From: Strongyloides papillosus | Lineage: Eukaryota > Nematoda > Chromadorea > Rhabditida > Strongyloididae | Direction: 5' to 3' | DNA length: 64,000 nt | NCBI GenBank assembly: GCA_005656395.1 | Contig: SRSI01000048.1 | Coordinates: 1,116,001-1,180,000 of the forward strand | Part shown: positions 36,360 to 48,603 of the stretch, piece after piece | Numbering within the stretch: the stretch's first letter is position 1 | Layout: every line of letters begins with the position of its first letter | Notes under the pieces: model-generated | Databases searched by the model: none | What the model was told of the DNA's origin: nothing | The model's input: only the letters and a program-made list of their open reading frames with translations | Program-made: the position numbers and the translations under genes

Positions 36360-36840
36360 TCTCTAGAAATCTGTTGATGTTTAGTTTATGAAACGTACAG
36401 TGACCAATATTTAAGGAAACACTTTACCAATTTTATGTTGTTTAAAGTAAACAAAATAATACATAGAGTTCAAGAGAGCTAGAAGAACAAGGCTCTTCTT
36501 TGGTGATATAGGGGATAAGTTTTTAAAGACAAGCCATCTTATTAATAAGTGTATTCATTTGACATAATGTGCCCTTCTAATTCATCTTATTAGTAAATAT
36601 TTATTAATTAAGTGGTATATAAAAGCAATTATTTATTACGAGTATTATAATTTTTTTATTTTATTATAATATTTATTTTATCGTAAGTGGTATTATTATA
36701 TTTCTTGATAATTGTTTATTGATTTTTATTTTAAAAGTTCATTAAATTTGACGTGGTTTTATTGTTACTGTTAGATTAAATTGTATTCGTTCTTTTGAAA
36801 TATATTGATAATATTATGCTTTTTCAGATCACATGTTAAT
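36360..36840. other. Divergent promoter region with acceptor before syntaxin-17
   Basis: About 480 bases between two outward-facing genes. A TGCTTTTTCAG acceptor ends at 36827, 13 bases before the syntaxin start at 36841, consistent with a spliced-leader site or the end of a 5'UTR intron. No coding sequence seen. Confidence 0.55.
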
Positions 36841-37599
36841 ATGAATGAAATTATTGAAAATTTCGAAAGAGAGACAAATGAAGCGTTTGGTAAGCTAGGA
36901 ATTTTAAAAGAAGAAATTGAAGAAAGAAACAGTCAGAATATTAGTGAGAAAGTGAAGGAATACAATAATTGGCTTGATTATATAATTTCTGAGTATAATG
37001 TATTACAATTACATAGAAATAATCTTAATTATAAAGAAAAACTGGAATTTGACAGAAAGATACAAAATATTAAAAATAAAATAAATTTTTTTAAATTGGC
37101 AACTGGTAGTTCTTTTATAGAGGAAGAAAATATTCATTCATATAATCCTTTTGTTGAAGGTGGCGATAATATGGATGAGGGAGGTTGTCAAATGTATAAA
37201 GAAGCTCGATTAAAGGAACTTATGTTAATTGCACAAGAAAAAAAGGATATTGCTGAGGCACACAAGCAGCTGGAGTCTGATGTTCGTGATTTAAATGATA
37301 TTATGGAAGATTTACATAAAATAGTTCATAGTCAAAATGAGATGGTTGATAGTATTGAACATAATATTGAACAATCAGTTGCACAGGTTGAAAAAGGGCA
37401 TGAAAATATTAGAAAAGCAGTTAAAGCAAAAGGTAAAAAAGTTCCTATTATTGCTGCTGCTGTAGGTGGTATTGCTTGTGGTGGACCAGCAGGTGTTGCA
37501 GTTGGTACGGGTACGGGTATTGTTGCAGCAATTACTGGAGCTGTGGCAGGGCTACTTGGCGGAAAATGGGTAACACAAAAAGTTACGAAAGCCGATTAA
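36841..37599 (+). CDS. Syntaxin-17-like Qa-SNARE
   Basis: Single-exon gene of 252 residues. The start at 36841 (MNEIIENFERET) follows a consensus 3' splice acceptor at 36826-36827, so the longer open frame with a non-ATG start upstream is not used. Syntaxin-17 drives fusion of autophagosomes with lysosomes and acts at ER-mitochondria contacts. An N-terminal helical bundle (1-100) is followed by a SNARE motif at about 130-195 (RLKELMLIAQEKKDIAEAH, DLNDIMEDLHKIVHSQ, with the central Gln). The C-terminal hairpin is two Gly/Ala-rich membrane segments (IIAAAVGGIACGGPAGVAVG and GIVAAITGAVAGLLGG), the glycine-zipper hairpin special to syntaxin-17. The basic end KVTKAD fits too. Confidence 0.93.
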   Translation: MNEIIENFERETNEAFGKLGILKEEIEERNSQNISEKVKEYNNWLDYIISEYNVLQLHRNNLNYKEKLEFDRKIQNIKNKINFFKLATGSSFIEEENIHSYNPFVEGGDNMDEGGCQMYKEARLKELMLIAQEKKDIAEAHKQLESDVRDLNDIMEDLHKIVHSQNEMVDSIEHNIEQSVAQVEKGHENIRKAVKAKGKKVPIIAAAVGGIACGGPAGVAVGTGTGIVAAITGAVAGLLGGKWVTQKVTKAD

Positions 37600-38848
37600 T
37601 CATATGATAATTCCGGTGTTTTTTTACTTTATAAATTATATATAAGATTTTTAACAACAAATGTTTCATTGATTGAAGTTTCGTAATTTTACTTTGATGA
37701 GATTATAATAAAAATTATTTTATTTCCTTTTATATACTTGAAAAGATCAAATTTCCTTTAAACAAATGGAACTTTTTTCATACAATATTCATGTGTACAC
37801 ACCATTTCAAATAAAATTTTATGAATTTTGAATTATGATCTTTTAAAGGTTTATTATACTTTTGTTTTTAAGTTGTTTCCACTGTGATTAATGAGATAAC
37901 GGATATGTTTTTTTCCTCGATATTATTATTTTCCTAATATTGATAAAAAATTTTCTTTAACACTAAAAAAATACTTTTACATAATTTTCTCTTACGTAAT
38001 AGCCTTAAGACCTGAACAATAATCATGGGAATAATCATTTTTAAGTACAAAAAAAGAAAATCCACTTTTATTAACATTGAAAAGGAAAATTGAATATGTT
38101 TTTTTTGTTATCACATTGTAAAAGCTTTTCAACTTCTCTAATATATTATTTCTATTATTTAAATAAAATGTTAAGCTTTGAAAAGTTTTTTATCTATATT
38201 TACGAGCATAATGTATTAAAGTTTATTGCGCTAACTTCATTTTTATCAACCATAATTTCCTTTCAACATCTCTTTCTTATTACAAAACTTTGATTCCTTT
38301 TTCGTGTTAAGCATTAGAGTTTTTTAGAATTCCCTTAATAATTAAAAATTATATTTAATTGCCAATTAAGGTTTATTCATTAACATTTATGAATGTTTTT
38401 GCAGAAAAAAAAAGGTTTAAAATTCCAATTATAGTTAAATAACAATATTTTTTCTTTTTGTTGAATTATTGAAGAGAAATAAAAAATTAAAATCTTATAA
38501 TTAGAAGGTATTCATTATAAATACGCGGAATTCATTATAGAAATTATTTTAATCAGGATAAGGTAAAAAAATTAAATCTTTTGATGGTATAAAGCTTTAA
38601 GTACTTTGATACTTCAACAATAAAGATGCATAAAAATTAAAATGCAATGTTATTATCTTTTAAACTTATTCTTAAAATTTGTAAATCAAAAATAATAACC
38701 AACTTAACATAAAAAGTTAAGAACTATACAATTCATTAAAGATTTAAAATTAAATTTCTATGAAAATCAAATATTAATAAATAATTTATATGAATGTCAT
38801 ATCGTCATATGGTTTTTGATATGTACATTAAAAATTTTTTACATTAAT
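37600..38848. other. Intergenic between convergent genes
   Basis: About 1.25 kb, A+T-rich, between the ends of syntaxin-17 and the palmitoyltransferase. A 67-codon open frame at 38090-38293 is Phe/Ser-rich and looks like chance. Nothing else recognised. Confidence 0.55.
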
Positions 38849-40128
38849 TTATAAATTATTAAAGTGGGAATTTAAATTATCATTGGATATTGTAGGTAAA
38901 GTATGCCTTTCAGGGGAAATGGTTAATGTGGTATTGTTATGTAAACTTCGGGAGGGTGATATGCGTCTAGATGTGAGGTGTTGTTTGTTTTCTTTCAACA
39001 CTGTACCGAATGTACTTCGATATGGGAATCTTGTTGATTTTGGGTGACGTGAAAGAGGTGTCTGTGGGAGATCCAAAACACTTATTTTGATATTATCACT
39101 AGGTTGACTACCTCTTTTTCCACTTATCCCATTATTTGATGTTTCTTGGTTTTTTGATTTTACAGTTTCATTATTTAAAGTTGGCTTTCTTACCGTTACA
39201 TTTGTTGAAATTGTTTTTGTCCCTGTAACCGTCTAAAAAATGTAATAAAATCTTTTTATTACAATTTATAATACCTTATTTTTTTTCTTGGAATACATGG
39301 TTAAATATGCTATAGTTGTTAAATTTCTTTTGATTAAAATTATATGAAAATGAAGGAGGTTTAGAGTAACAATAGCATTAATGCAATTTATAATTAACAT
39401 AAGTGAGGTAATAAGAATCCAAATTTGTGATGAAAGTTTGAAAAAAATAATTTCCGTATCTTGGTGAAAAGTACTTTAGAAAATTAAATTATTTTAACGC
39501 TTACCTTTACCATTACCAAATAAAAGTTGATAATCTTTAAAATAAATTACTACCAACGTTATATCTAAAGCTAACGAAGCTGTTGAAACTAATGACATTA
39601 TTAAAACCAATACAAAAAAAGGCCTAAAATATTGTAAAGGTAAAAAAAAGATAATTATGTTATACCTATAATTTTTCTTTCCAATACAGTTATTCAACCA
39701 AATACAATGATGATCGAATCCATAAATACATTTATTACAGCTCTTACAATGCTTAGTGGATTGATCTCTTAAAAAACTTATATCAATAATTAAATATAAA
39801 AAATTCTAAAAACATACACTGTATGATTACAAATTTGACATCTTAAGTTTTCAATAACATGTCCATATTCCCTCTTATATTCACGTGGAGGGTTACTAAT
39901 AGGTATACCAGGATCAAACACTGATAAATAGAATAGAAGACAAACCAAAATAAGATGGAAAAATATTAAGAGTGATGGTATTAATGGAAATAGTGGTAAT
40001 GGAAAAGCTATCATAGCTGATGGAATTGGTATTACAACGAATACAATCCATAACATCACTTGTAATGGGTGAATTGGTAATGTAAAACCATTTACTCTTC
40101 TCCAGGTATGAGGTCTTTCTTTAGCCAT
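38849..40128 (-). CDS. DHHC palmitoyltransferase, ZDHHC1/ZDHHC11 type
   Basis: Five minus-strand exons: 40128-39818, 39767-39666, 39623-39505, 39459-39275 and 39232-38849; 366 residues. DHHC enzymes attach palmitate to cysteines. The N-terminus [18 protein letters not shown] and the two following helices match ZDHHC1/11. The Cys-rich domain crosses the first intron: [15 protein letters not shown], then [19 protein letters not shown], with the DHHC at about 122-125, followed by [12 protein letters not shown]. Exon 3 is a membrane helix. Exon 4 holds the fourth helix and the [12 protein letters not shown] segment, in the place of the TTxE motif. The Ser/Thr/Arg-rich tail is in exon 5. Exon 1-2 and exon 3-4 acceptors (TTTTTTAAG, CACCAAG) are weak but are the ones that keep family alignment. 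Confidence 0.9.
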
Positions 40129-40486
40129 ATTTTCTAGAACCTAATTTTATCTAAAATAGAATATAGATATAAAAAGATTATGTTTATTTAATAAAATTAC
40201 TATTTTATCCTTATTAAAAATGTTTTAAATTAAAGTGAGAAGTGGAGAAAAATAAAAGCATTTATAAACATGTATTGAGAAAATTACGTAAGTAAAAACT
40301 TATAAATATTATAAGTTCTGCCTACTTTTAGGTACTTTGAAAAATTTTCATTATCTCCAAGGTAACATTAATACCTAAACTCAATTATAATGATATACAC
40401 TTTTTTATAATAAATTATTTATTTTTACTTTTATAATTAAGAAGTATTGTAAGCAATATACTTTTTTTCCTTATTAATTGATATAA
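40129..40486. other. Spacer between two minus-strand genes
   Basis: 358 bases of A+T-rich DNA between the small secreted-protein gene and the palmitoyltransferase. Nothing recognised. Confidence 0.5.
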
Positions 40487-40771
40487 TTAATGAGGGGGAA
40501 CAAAATGTGACAAACCACCCCATCTCATCATTGTTCTGGCATACCATTTACCCCATTCTTCTGGACCATACAGTGATGCTGTTCCATGAGAATATTTAGT
40601 TCCGGCATGTGTTTGTGCATACTTTTTCAAATCTGGATCATAGTAAAATGTTTGCCTCTTATGAATAATTCTTCCGGTTGTGATTGAGAATAAAACTTAA
40701 ATTAATTATTTAATTAGATTATAATAATATCAATAATTACCTGCTAATAAAATAAAAGAATAAATATTCAT
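40487..40771 (-). CDS. Small secreted protein or peptide precursor, unrecognised
   Basis: Two minus-strand exons, 40771-40741 and 40695-40487, joined in phase 1 by a 45-base intron (GTAATT...TTTAAG), give 79 residues; too short for simple ORF finding. The N-terminus MNIYSFILLAVLFSITTG is a clear signal peptide, with cleavage expected near residue 18-19. The mature part of about 60 residues begins with a dibasic site (RIIHKR), has no cysteine, and is rich in Tyr, Trp, Gly and His: YYDPDLKKYAQTHAGTKYSH, LYGPEEWGKWYART and MMRWGGLSHFVPPH. Base composition is clearly less A+T-rich than its flanks, which supports coding. It could be a neuropeptide-like precursor or a small secreted effector; I recognise no family. 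It lies 358 bases upstream of the palmitoyltransferase, same strand. Confidence 0.75.
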
Positions 40772-43700
40772 TTTTTAATAAAAATAATCAATGGAAATGG
40801 AAGGTAAAATACTTATAATGTGTTGCAAAGAGTATCAAAATACAATTTAGGTCAAATGCCTTTACTCTCGGAGATGACCCATTAAATATTTGATAGGAAA
40901 TGTTTAAAAAAATACATTTGACATTTAAAATTTTATGGAAGTTACTTTTATTAATCATTTTACCATTCAACGATTAAATACTTTTATTTTTCAGAAAAAT
41001 GTTTGAACTTTGAAGTTTATTTGACTATAATAGATAAATATAACTTCTTAGGATAACATGTATAAAAATAAATATTGTAGTGACAAATTAACATTTTAAA
41101 AATTAACAAATTATGTCATTATAAAAAAATAATTGTAGCAAGAATATATTAATAAATTTATGATGAATTATAACTACAATAGTAACTGTCAATCTATCCT
41201 AATATATTGCTACCACAAAAAGTTATTAATTTACTTTTTAATATTCGTATATTTTTTATAAAATCTTTACTTTTCAAAGGATTATAAAAATGTTTTTTAT
41301 CTTTAATAACATTAATCCTTCTAAATCTCGTTCTAAATTACCAGAATCGAATAATAATAATTTATTTTATTGATGATATAAACTTGAAAATTTTTCACAA
41401 TTGATGACGTTTGAAAAATGGGAACGTTTCAAATCATTTATGGAAATTTCCTTTTATATTTCACTATCAATTAATAAAAAATCAAATGAAAAAGTATTGC
41501 ACATGCTAGAGGTATGGAAAATGTAAGAAAATGTTATTTTTTAACAGTTTATTATATTTTTTTATGACGTTTGAAATACCAATGTATCAGGAGATAAATT
41601 ATTTAATATTGTACTTATCGTTTTAAGTTTGCCTATTTAATGTTTATCTAAATACACTTCATTTAAATCACATGAATTGTTATTAACCTTGTTTTTTTAC
41701 ACTTTAAATTCCCATTTTTCTCTTATCATTTAATTCTAAATAACTGCTGAAATTTTTTTTAAAAAAGATTGTCGGATTATAAAAACATAATAATAAACTC
41801 TATTTTTATATGTAAACATGAAGCTTATATCTAAAATTTTTCGTATAATATTTAATAGGTCGAAAATATTTCTTCGTAAATGATAACAGTTTGGTGAAAA
41901 TCTAACTATTTCCAATGCAAATTTTTATGTTATAATGAACATACCATTAGAAATACAAACATAATTTTTTTAATCTGTAAAAATAAAATAATTCTAATAA
42001 TATTTTTATAAACTGAAAGTACTTTATTAACTGGAAATTAAAATAAATAAAAAGTACAATCAAATTTATTAAAAACAATCAGTTGTCTGGATTTACCGCA
42101 TAATTATAAAAATTGTGGCCAATGTTAATTTAAAATTATTCTTATCATACTCATGCCTCAAAGAAATTATCATTAATAATTCAATTTATGAATTGTTTAT
42201 TAATAAAAGTAAGAAGCAACACTTTTCGGTGCCATGTTGCACCTAGAACTAATTTTTGAAATTACAGTACAGAAATTGTCTTAAATTGAAATAAAAGAAT
42301 AATTGAATGATAGTGGAAATCAAACTATTTATCGGATTTTATCTTTTATAAGAGATGATGTTTATTTTTAAAGAATCTCAAGGATTTAGTATACTGTATT
42401 TTTATTATTGACATCGTTCCAGAGAATTATAAAAAAGGATTAGTAGAAAAATCTAATCACCGAGAAAATTTTAAAGATTATTTTTCTAAACGATATGAAA
42501 AAGATAATAATTTTGCAAGGAAACAAAAAATGATTCAAGAACTTAAAATTTTAAATATCCTATGAAACATTTTTTACATTGTGAACTTTAGGATGATATT
42601 AGATGGCAAAATTTTGAATAAATAATAAATGAACATAAAAATAAGGATAAAAATGGAAAGTTTAAATATTCATAGGATAAGTGTTCTTTTTGTCAATATT
42701 TTACTTCCATAACTAAAAAATATAAAATTTTATAAGACATAAAGAATATGTAATAATGCTTTTTAAACGGGATCATCTAATAAGTCTCCTCATTGTACTT
42801 AGAAAAATTTTTATCCTCAACAATGTAGGAAATTATTTTTTAAATATATTTATATATATTTTAATATCATTTTAAAAATTCTGTAGATATCTGTAAGATG
42901 ATTAAATTTTAACGTTTTTTTTATTGTTCTAGTTTGTCTTTTCTATGATATAATTTGATTTATTTTATAATTATGAGTGTTAACAGAGCCTTGTACTAAT
43001 TTTGATAACTGTTAAATTTTATATACAAACTTTGATATGGTTAGAATGAATAAATAACACTTCAAAGAGTTTTATGTACATTTTTTAACATAAATATTGA
43101 TGGTTAACTAAAATAAAGCATGTATTTGTCATGTTAACATTAATGGAAACCATCTAGATCGTAAAAAAATGTTCTATTATTAGTAAGAATTATAAAATTT
43201 TTTTTGTTTAATAAGAAAAATGATAAATTCAAGTAATACTAAAAGTTTTTAAACTACACTTTAAGAACACATAGTCAATAATAAAGAAATCTAAGTGCTC
43301 ATAGATCTAACTTTATTCTGAAATTGTAAAAACAATTTATTATGCTTAGGAGTAACTTTATTAGCTAATTAAAGAGGTAATTTATTAAAATAAAACTGTT
43401 TAATATGGGTATATTTTTAATTTAATCACAAATACATTCATGGTAAACTATGACGTATACTAATTAATATTAATAAGCTTACTATATCAATAAAAGTCTT
43501 AACTTTTATTTTTTTAAATTTAGCTAATGAAAATGTTTTCAAAAAATTACGAGAAATCATTAATAGTGTACAAAATTTTATTAATAATATCTAGTAATAC
43601 ATTACTAAAATTGTGTTTTTTTTAAGAAATTATAAACAAATTTTAATTTATAGTAAAAAGTTTTTTCTTCATTGATTAAACTTTCAAATTCAATGTATTA

Positions 43701-46700
43701 TAAATCTTCATCAATATTTTACTACTTCTCTCTACTCAAAAAATTTTTTTAATTCTTAAATAGAAAAATAATTGAAATTTCTGTTGAATTTTTAATATAT
43801 TTTGCGACAAAGTATTAATTATAAAATTCATTTAACTAAATTTATTTTATTACTTTTTGATAAAAATGCATTTTTAAGTATAACTAAAGCATAAAATTAT
43901 ATCAAATTTTATTTATCTGAAAAACCTTCTTAACCTGATGCTTGTTATTTGAAATTTACTAAAAAAATTAAACAATTTGTCTCTCAAACCCATGAAACAT
44001 TAAATTCATTATAAATGATTTCTTAAAAATTATTAACAAACATAGGTAATCAAAATTTAATATTAAAAATTTATGACTTATGATGTTAGTATGTTTGATG
44101 TATAAAAAGATTGAGATTATAAAGAAAAATAAATATTAAATACATGATAGTGAAAAGAAAAATTTCCTTTATTTTTTAGTTTTTTTATAAACAGAAATGA
44201 ATAAATTTAAGAATAATTAAAGATATATTTCCGCTTCAAAAGATTCTCCCGGTACAAAAATCATATTTCTTTCATTATTCTTATCCAAAAATATCCTTAT
44301 TTTATGAAAGTACTTCCTTTGAATTTAAATTCAGATACCACCTTTTTATAAATATATATTTCTATTCATGTAAACCAAACATTCATAACAATAAAAATAA
44401 TAGCTTTTCTTGTAATTCTAAAATTTAGTCCTTGACTTCTAATTTAGAATTTTTACCTAAAATGCTTTTAACATATTAAATTTATAATTATCATCTACAT
44501 TTTGCCGTTCTATTATTTATTTCTTATCACTTTTATTGTTTATTTATAAAACATTCCTGCTTAAATTCTTCTTTTTAAAGAATAAAATAATCAAACTTTG
44601 TAATCATAAATATTTGTAAGTTAAATTAGAATTTTTCTAGATACCGTAATACTAGTTAAGAAAAAAATTTTCTGCTGTGTTAAGATTATCCGATATGTTA
44701 CACGATTCACTAACAATCATAATCTTTTGTTATGAGAGTGAAAATTTTATATAGGACATTCAAAAAACAAAAAATTTCCACTTTATCATAATGAATATCT
44801 TAAATTACAAAAGATAGCATGTATTTGATTTTTTAATGCAACTCTAAGTTTTCTATTATCAGCTTTTAATTACCTTTTACCATAACATTTTTAATTTATA
44901 TATATGTTAATGAAAATTATAAAAATCATTATAATTCAAAATATAATAATTGATATTTCAATAAATTTATATTTCTTATGTCTTTTAAAATTTATTTTTT
45001 TGTCGTAAACAAGTTAATATTTTTTTCTTAAATGCAATTTCATTTTTTAATAATAGTTTACATTAAAATTTTTATATGATTTTGTATATACATTTTTTAT
45101 TAAATAATAATTTATAAACTTAATATTTGTAATATTTTCAAAATTGGAATCATTTGCATTATTAGTTCATCGATTGTTGAAGAGCTAAAATTTATAGAAT
45201 CAAATATTTATAAAAATAAATATTTTACTGATAGAAAAATTTATACATTGGTTTTTTTATTATTTATTCGTCAAATCAATTATGTATTAAAGACTATTGG
45301 GGCTTTTAAAAGGTTTAAAATGACATAATTTGTATTTTGCTCTCTAATTGATATATAAATGGGGTTTTAAAACTTATTCACTTCAATAAACTTATGTAAT
45401 TTTTTTAATAAAATTTACTTTTTTCTTCATTTCTAAAGCATTTAAAAAATATCTAACATTAAAAATTATTAATCATTTTTTATAAGCTTATTTTTTCTCT
45501 TTTTCTTATTATTGTAGGTAAGATAAATTTCAACCTACAGTGATTCATAGAACATTCACATTATATCAAATAAAATAGTGAAGTTTTAAACTACAAGGTC
45601 AGAAAAATATTTTCTAAAATAACGGCACTTTGTTTCCTATTTAATAAACAGGAAAAGAAAAAAGAATCTTACATTTTTTTCGATTTATTGTTGTTTTAAG
45701 CTTCTATTCACAATTAGTAAACAACAAGTTTATAGTTCATAATACATTATGCTTAAGAAAAAGTTTAAATACCAAAAATCATTAGATAAATTTATCGTAT
45801 ATCTTTTAAATTCTTTAAAACAAAAATTTTTTATCACTAATATTGACCGTAATTATTTCTTGAAAAAACTATTTCCAATTTTTTAAAAATAACTACATTT
45901 AGTAAGACGGAAAAATTATTTATTTTAATAACATAAACATTTTAAAAAATAACGTAACAATATTAAATATGTATTAGCAAGAATTTCCTAGTTTAGTTTA
46001 TTTTTTATTATCCAAAATTAGTGTTTTATTAAATTCTTTAATAAACTTTATATTATACAAATATTATATTATTTTTATGATAAATAATTTATAATAATTA
46101 TTTTTGCTAATAATTTATGATTGAATTTAAAATTGTAAAAATTTATTTTGTGTGTTTTGTTCGAAATTAGAGATTTGTTGTTTTCGAAGTAAGCTTTCGG
46201 TTGAATGATAATTGTAAAATTTTATATACTGACAATTTTATAATTATTTTCCCATATCTATAATTATTATATTTTAAACTTTTCTGATCATTATATAGAT
46301 AAATTTTAATAATATCTATAGAATATAATTTGTAAAACTAAATTTTTAAATTAAAAAGTCTGAATCTTCTATTTATGAAGGATTTAAGAATATATTAAAA
46401 GATTATAGATTTTTTTCTTTCTTCCTCAAAAATTTTATTTACCCTTTTGGAGTGGAATTCTAAATAAAATTATTATAGTTAGCTTGAATAAAATTAACGC
46501 CTTATTAAACTTTAAATTCTCAAAAATGCAAAATACTATACTATAATAGATTAAAAATACATCATTAATTATATTCATCGATAGTGATCAAAATTATTCC
46601 TTTAATACAACTTTAGATTTAGGTTATTTTTTATATAACTAAATATAACAAGTATTTTATTATATATTTTTAGATATTTAACTTATTTTCACTATTAGGA

Positions 46701-47713
46701 AAGCTTCTTAAAATAAATTATTAGTTATTTTATTGAATTACAACCATAAAATAATGTAATTTTAACGGAAAATGAATATGTAAACAGAAAATATATATTA
46801 TCAATATTTAATAAAACTTAACTGATAACTTTATTGATATTATTAATATGAAATTATGTATTTTAATATTAAACAAGTAGATAAACATAAAAGTAATGAG
46901 ATTATACTATAAACATAAATAATTTTTCTCCATCCATAATGGTATCAAAATTAATATTAAATGAATGTATGTGTCCTTCAATATCGTTTGTGTACTATTT
47001 AATAATTCACTAATAGTTTTACCATCATTAAGAAGCTCAACAAAATATGTTTTTTATATCCTCCATCAAATACTTTTTTAGGATTAGTATGTTTAGGAAT
47101 GAAAAAAAAATACGAGAATTAAGAGTGATTCATCAATGTTATGATAAAAAAAAATTTTTTCCCTCATTTATTAGTTTTTCAAAAACAAAATAATTTCTCA
47201 GGACAATTTTAAATTTCCATAAAACTACCATAAATATATTTAACTATATTTTGACAAAAAAAGCAATAAATTTATTGGTTTATCAGAAATTCACTACCCA
47301 TTAGAAATACTTTCATTTTTTAATCAGTTTTATTGATATTCAAAAACTTCTCTATATTTTATATCAAGTACATGTGTAAATCCATATCAGATTTTGTGTT
47401 TGTAAAAAAGTATTTTTATAAATCTTTGGTAATATTGTTATCACTGTAATCTTATTAATTTTCTTATTCTATTCAATGCGTTGCCAAAATCCTTGAGAAA
47501 CTTTTTTTTAAAATAACATTACTTCAATACCCATTCTATCTATTTTACCTACCACCTACAATAAAAAATGTAAATAAAATATTTATTCGACTTTCGTCAA
47601 AACATATCAAATGAAAACTTATCAAATATACATGTTTGTGTAACATAACATACAACTATTTTATTAAATTATTCTATAACAAATAAAATAAATGAAAACA
47701 AATAAAAAATATT
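40772..47713. other. Gene desert, extremely A+T-rich
   Basis: Almost 7 kb with no open frame over 60 codons and no recognised gene. The composition is even lower in G+C than elsewhere, with many short A and T runs. A stretch near 42390-42580 has about 60 codons open with mixed polar character, then stops; by length it is within chance expectation here. No tandem repeat, transposase remnant or RNA gene recognised. Confidence 0.6.
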
Positions 47714-48603
47714 CTATCTTTGTCTTGAGACAGAACGGAGAATCCTCTTCTTCGTACCTACGCTTTTTTGGTATGACTTCTCAAATTCCCTAATTTCTTT
47801 TTCAACAGCAATTTCATGTTCTAGATTTTTATTATCCATCCTGTAATCAGCTATCAAATCGTATTTCCTCCAATCATTAAGTTTTGTTTGTTGCATTTTT
47901 CTTTTACGATATGGAGCTGATGGTGTCCAGGTATCTTCAATTCCTTTATATGAAAATATTTCCCATCTTCTCGACCATGGTGGTGGGCGTAACTTAACTT
48001 TAGTTTCATTAACAGGAACTGGAGTTCCTGCTGGATGGGCATTAGGCTCTAGATTAAAATCAACTGTTGAATATTCTGGTGGGCAATCAACTAAATACGA
48101 CAAGTCATCATCGAGGCGTTTTTCTAGTTTCAGTGTCTCGATTTTTAATATAGTAGGATTGTATAATTCATACATAATTTCCACACCCAATCCATCTACA
48201 ACATTACGAACAGTAAATGAATGCTTGAGGCCTTCCTTCTCACGACGAATACAAATTCCAACAAAACGCCTCTGTTTAGAGGCAAGATTTGGATCTGAAG
48301 TTGTTACAGCAACAATTGATCCAACATAAAATTCTGGTACATCTAAAACCATCCGGCGATTTAACATATCTGCTCTTTCAAGTTTTTCACGTAAAGCATT
48401 TCTACGTCCCATTATAGGAGTCTTAGCAAAATCAGGAAATATCTCACTTTAAATAATGGTTAGTTAAATTTTTAGCAATCCAAAACTTACGGGAATTCAT
48501 CGTAATGAGAATCATCTTTACTATTAACAGATGAGAAACGAACAGATGGCAAAATATTCTTATAGAAACTACTACACAATGTACCCGTTCTTCTTAACAT
48601 CAT
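47714..48603 (-). CDS. mrpl-19: Mitochondrial ribosomal protein L19 (bL19m)
   Basis: Minus-strand exons 48603-48491 and 48446-47714 (phase 2, 44-base intron GTAAGT...TTAAAG) give 281 residues. bL19m is a structural protein of the mitochondrial large ribosomal subunit. The N-terminus ([20 protein letters not shown]) is basic and Ser-rich, as in a targeting peptide. [20 protein letters not shown] is the family's pre-domain segment. The L19 domain follows at about 60-160: [37 protein letters not shown] and [16 protein letters not shown], and the mitochondrial extension has [15 protein letters not shown]. An earlier in-frame ATG near 48669 exists, but 48601-48603 gives the more typical presequence. 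Confidence 0.93.

Noticed and set aside
38090..38293. 67-codon plus-strand open frame after syntaxin-17
   Set aside because: Composition is that of random A+T-rich sequence, and no acceptor or exon structure supports it.
42390..42760. Polar open stretch followed by a Cys-containing stretch, possibly a decayed transposon
   Set aside because: About 60 open codons without ATG, then several stops; runs of this length are expected a few times in a 7-kb desert. No transposase motif or terminal repeats seen.
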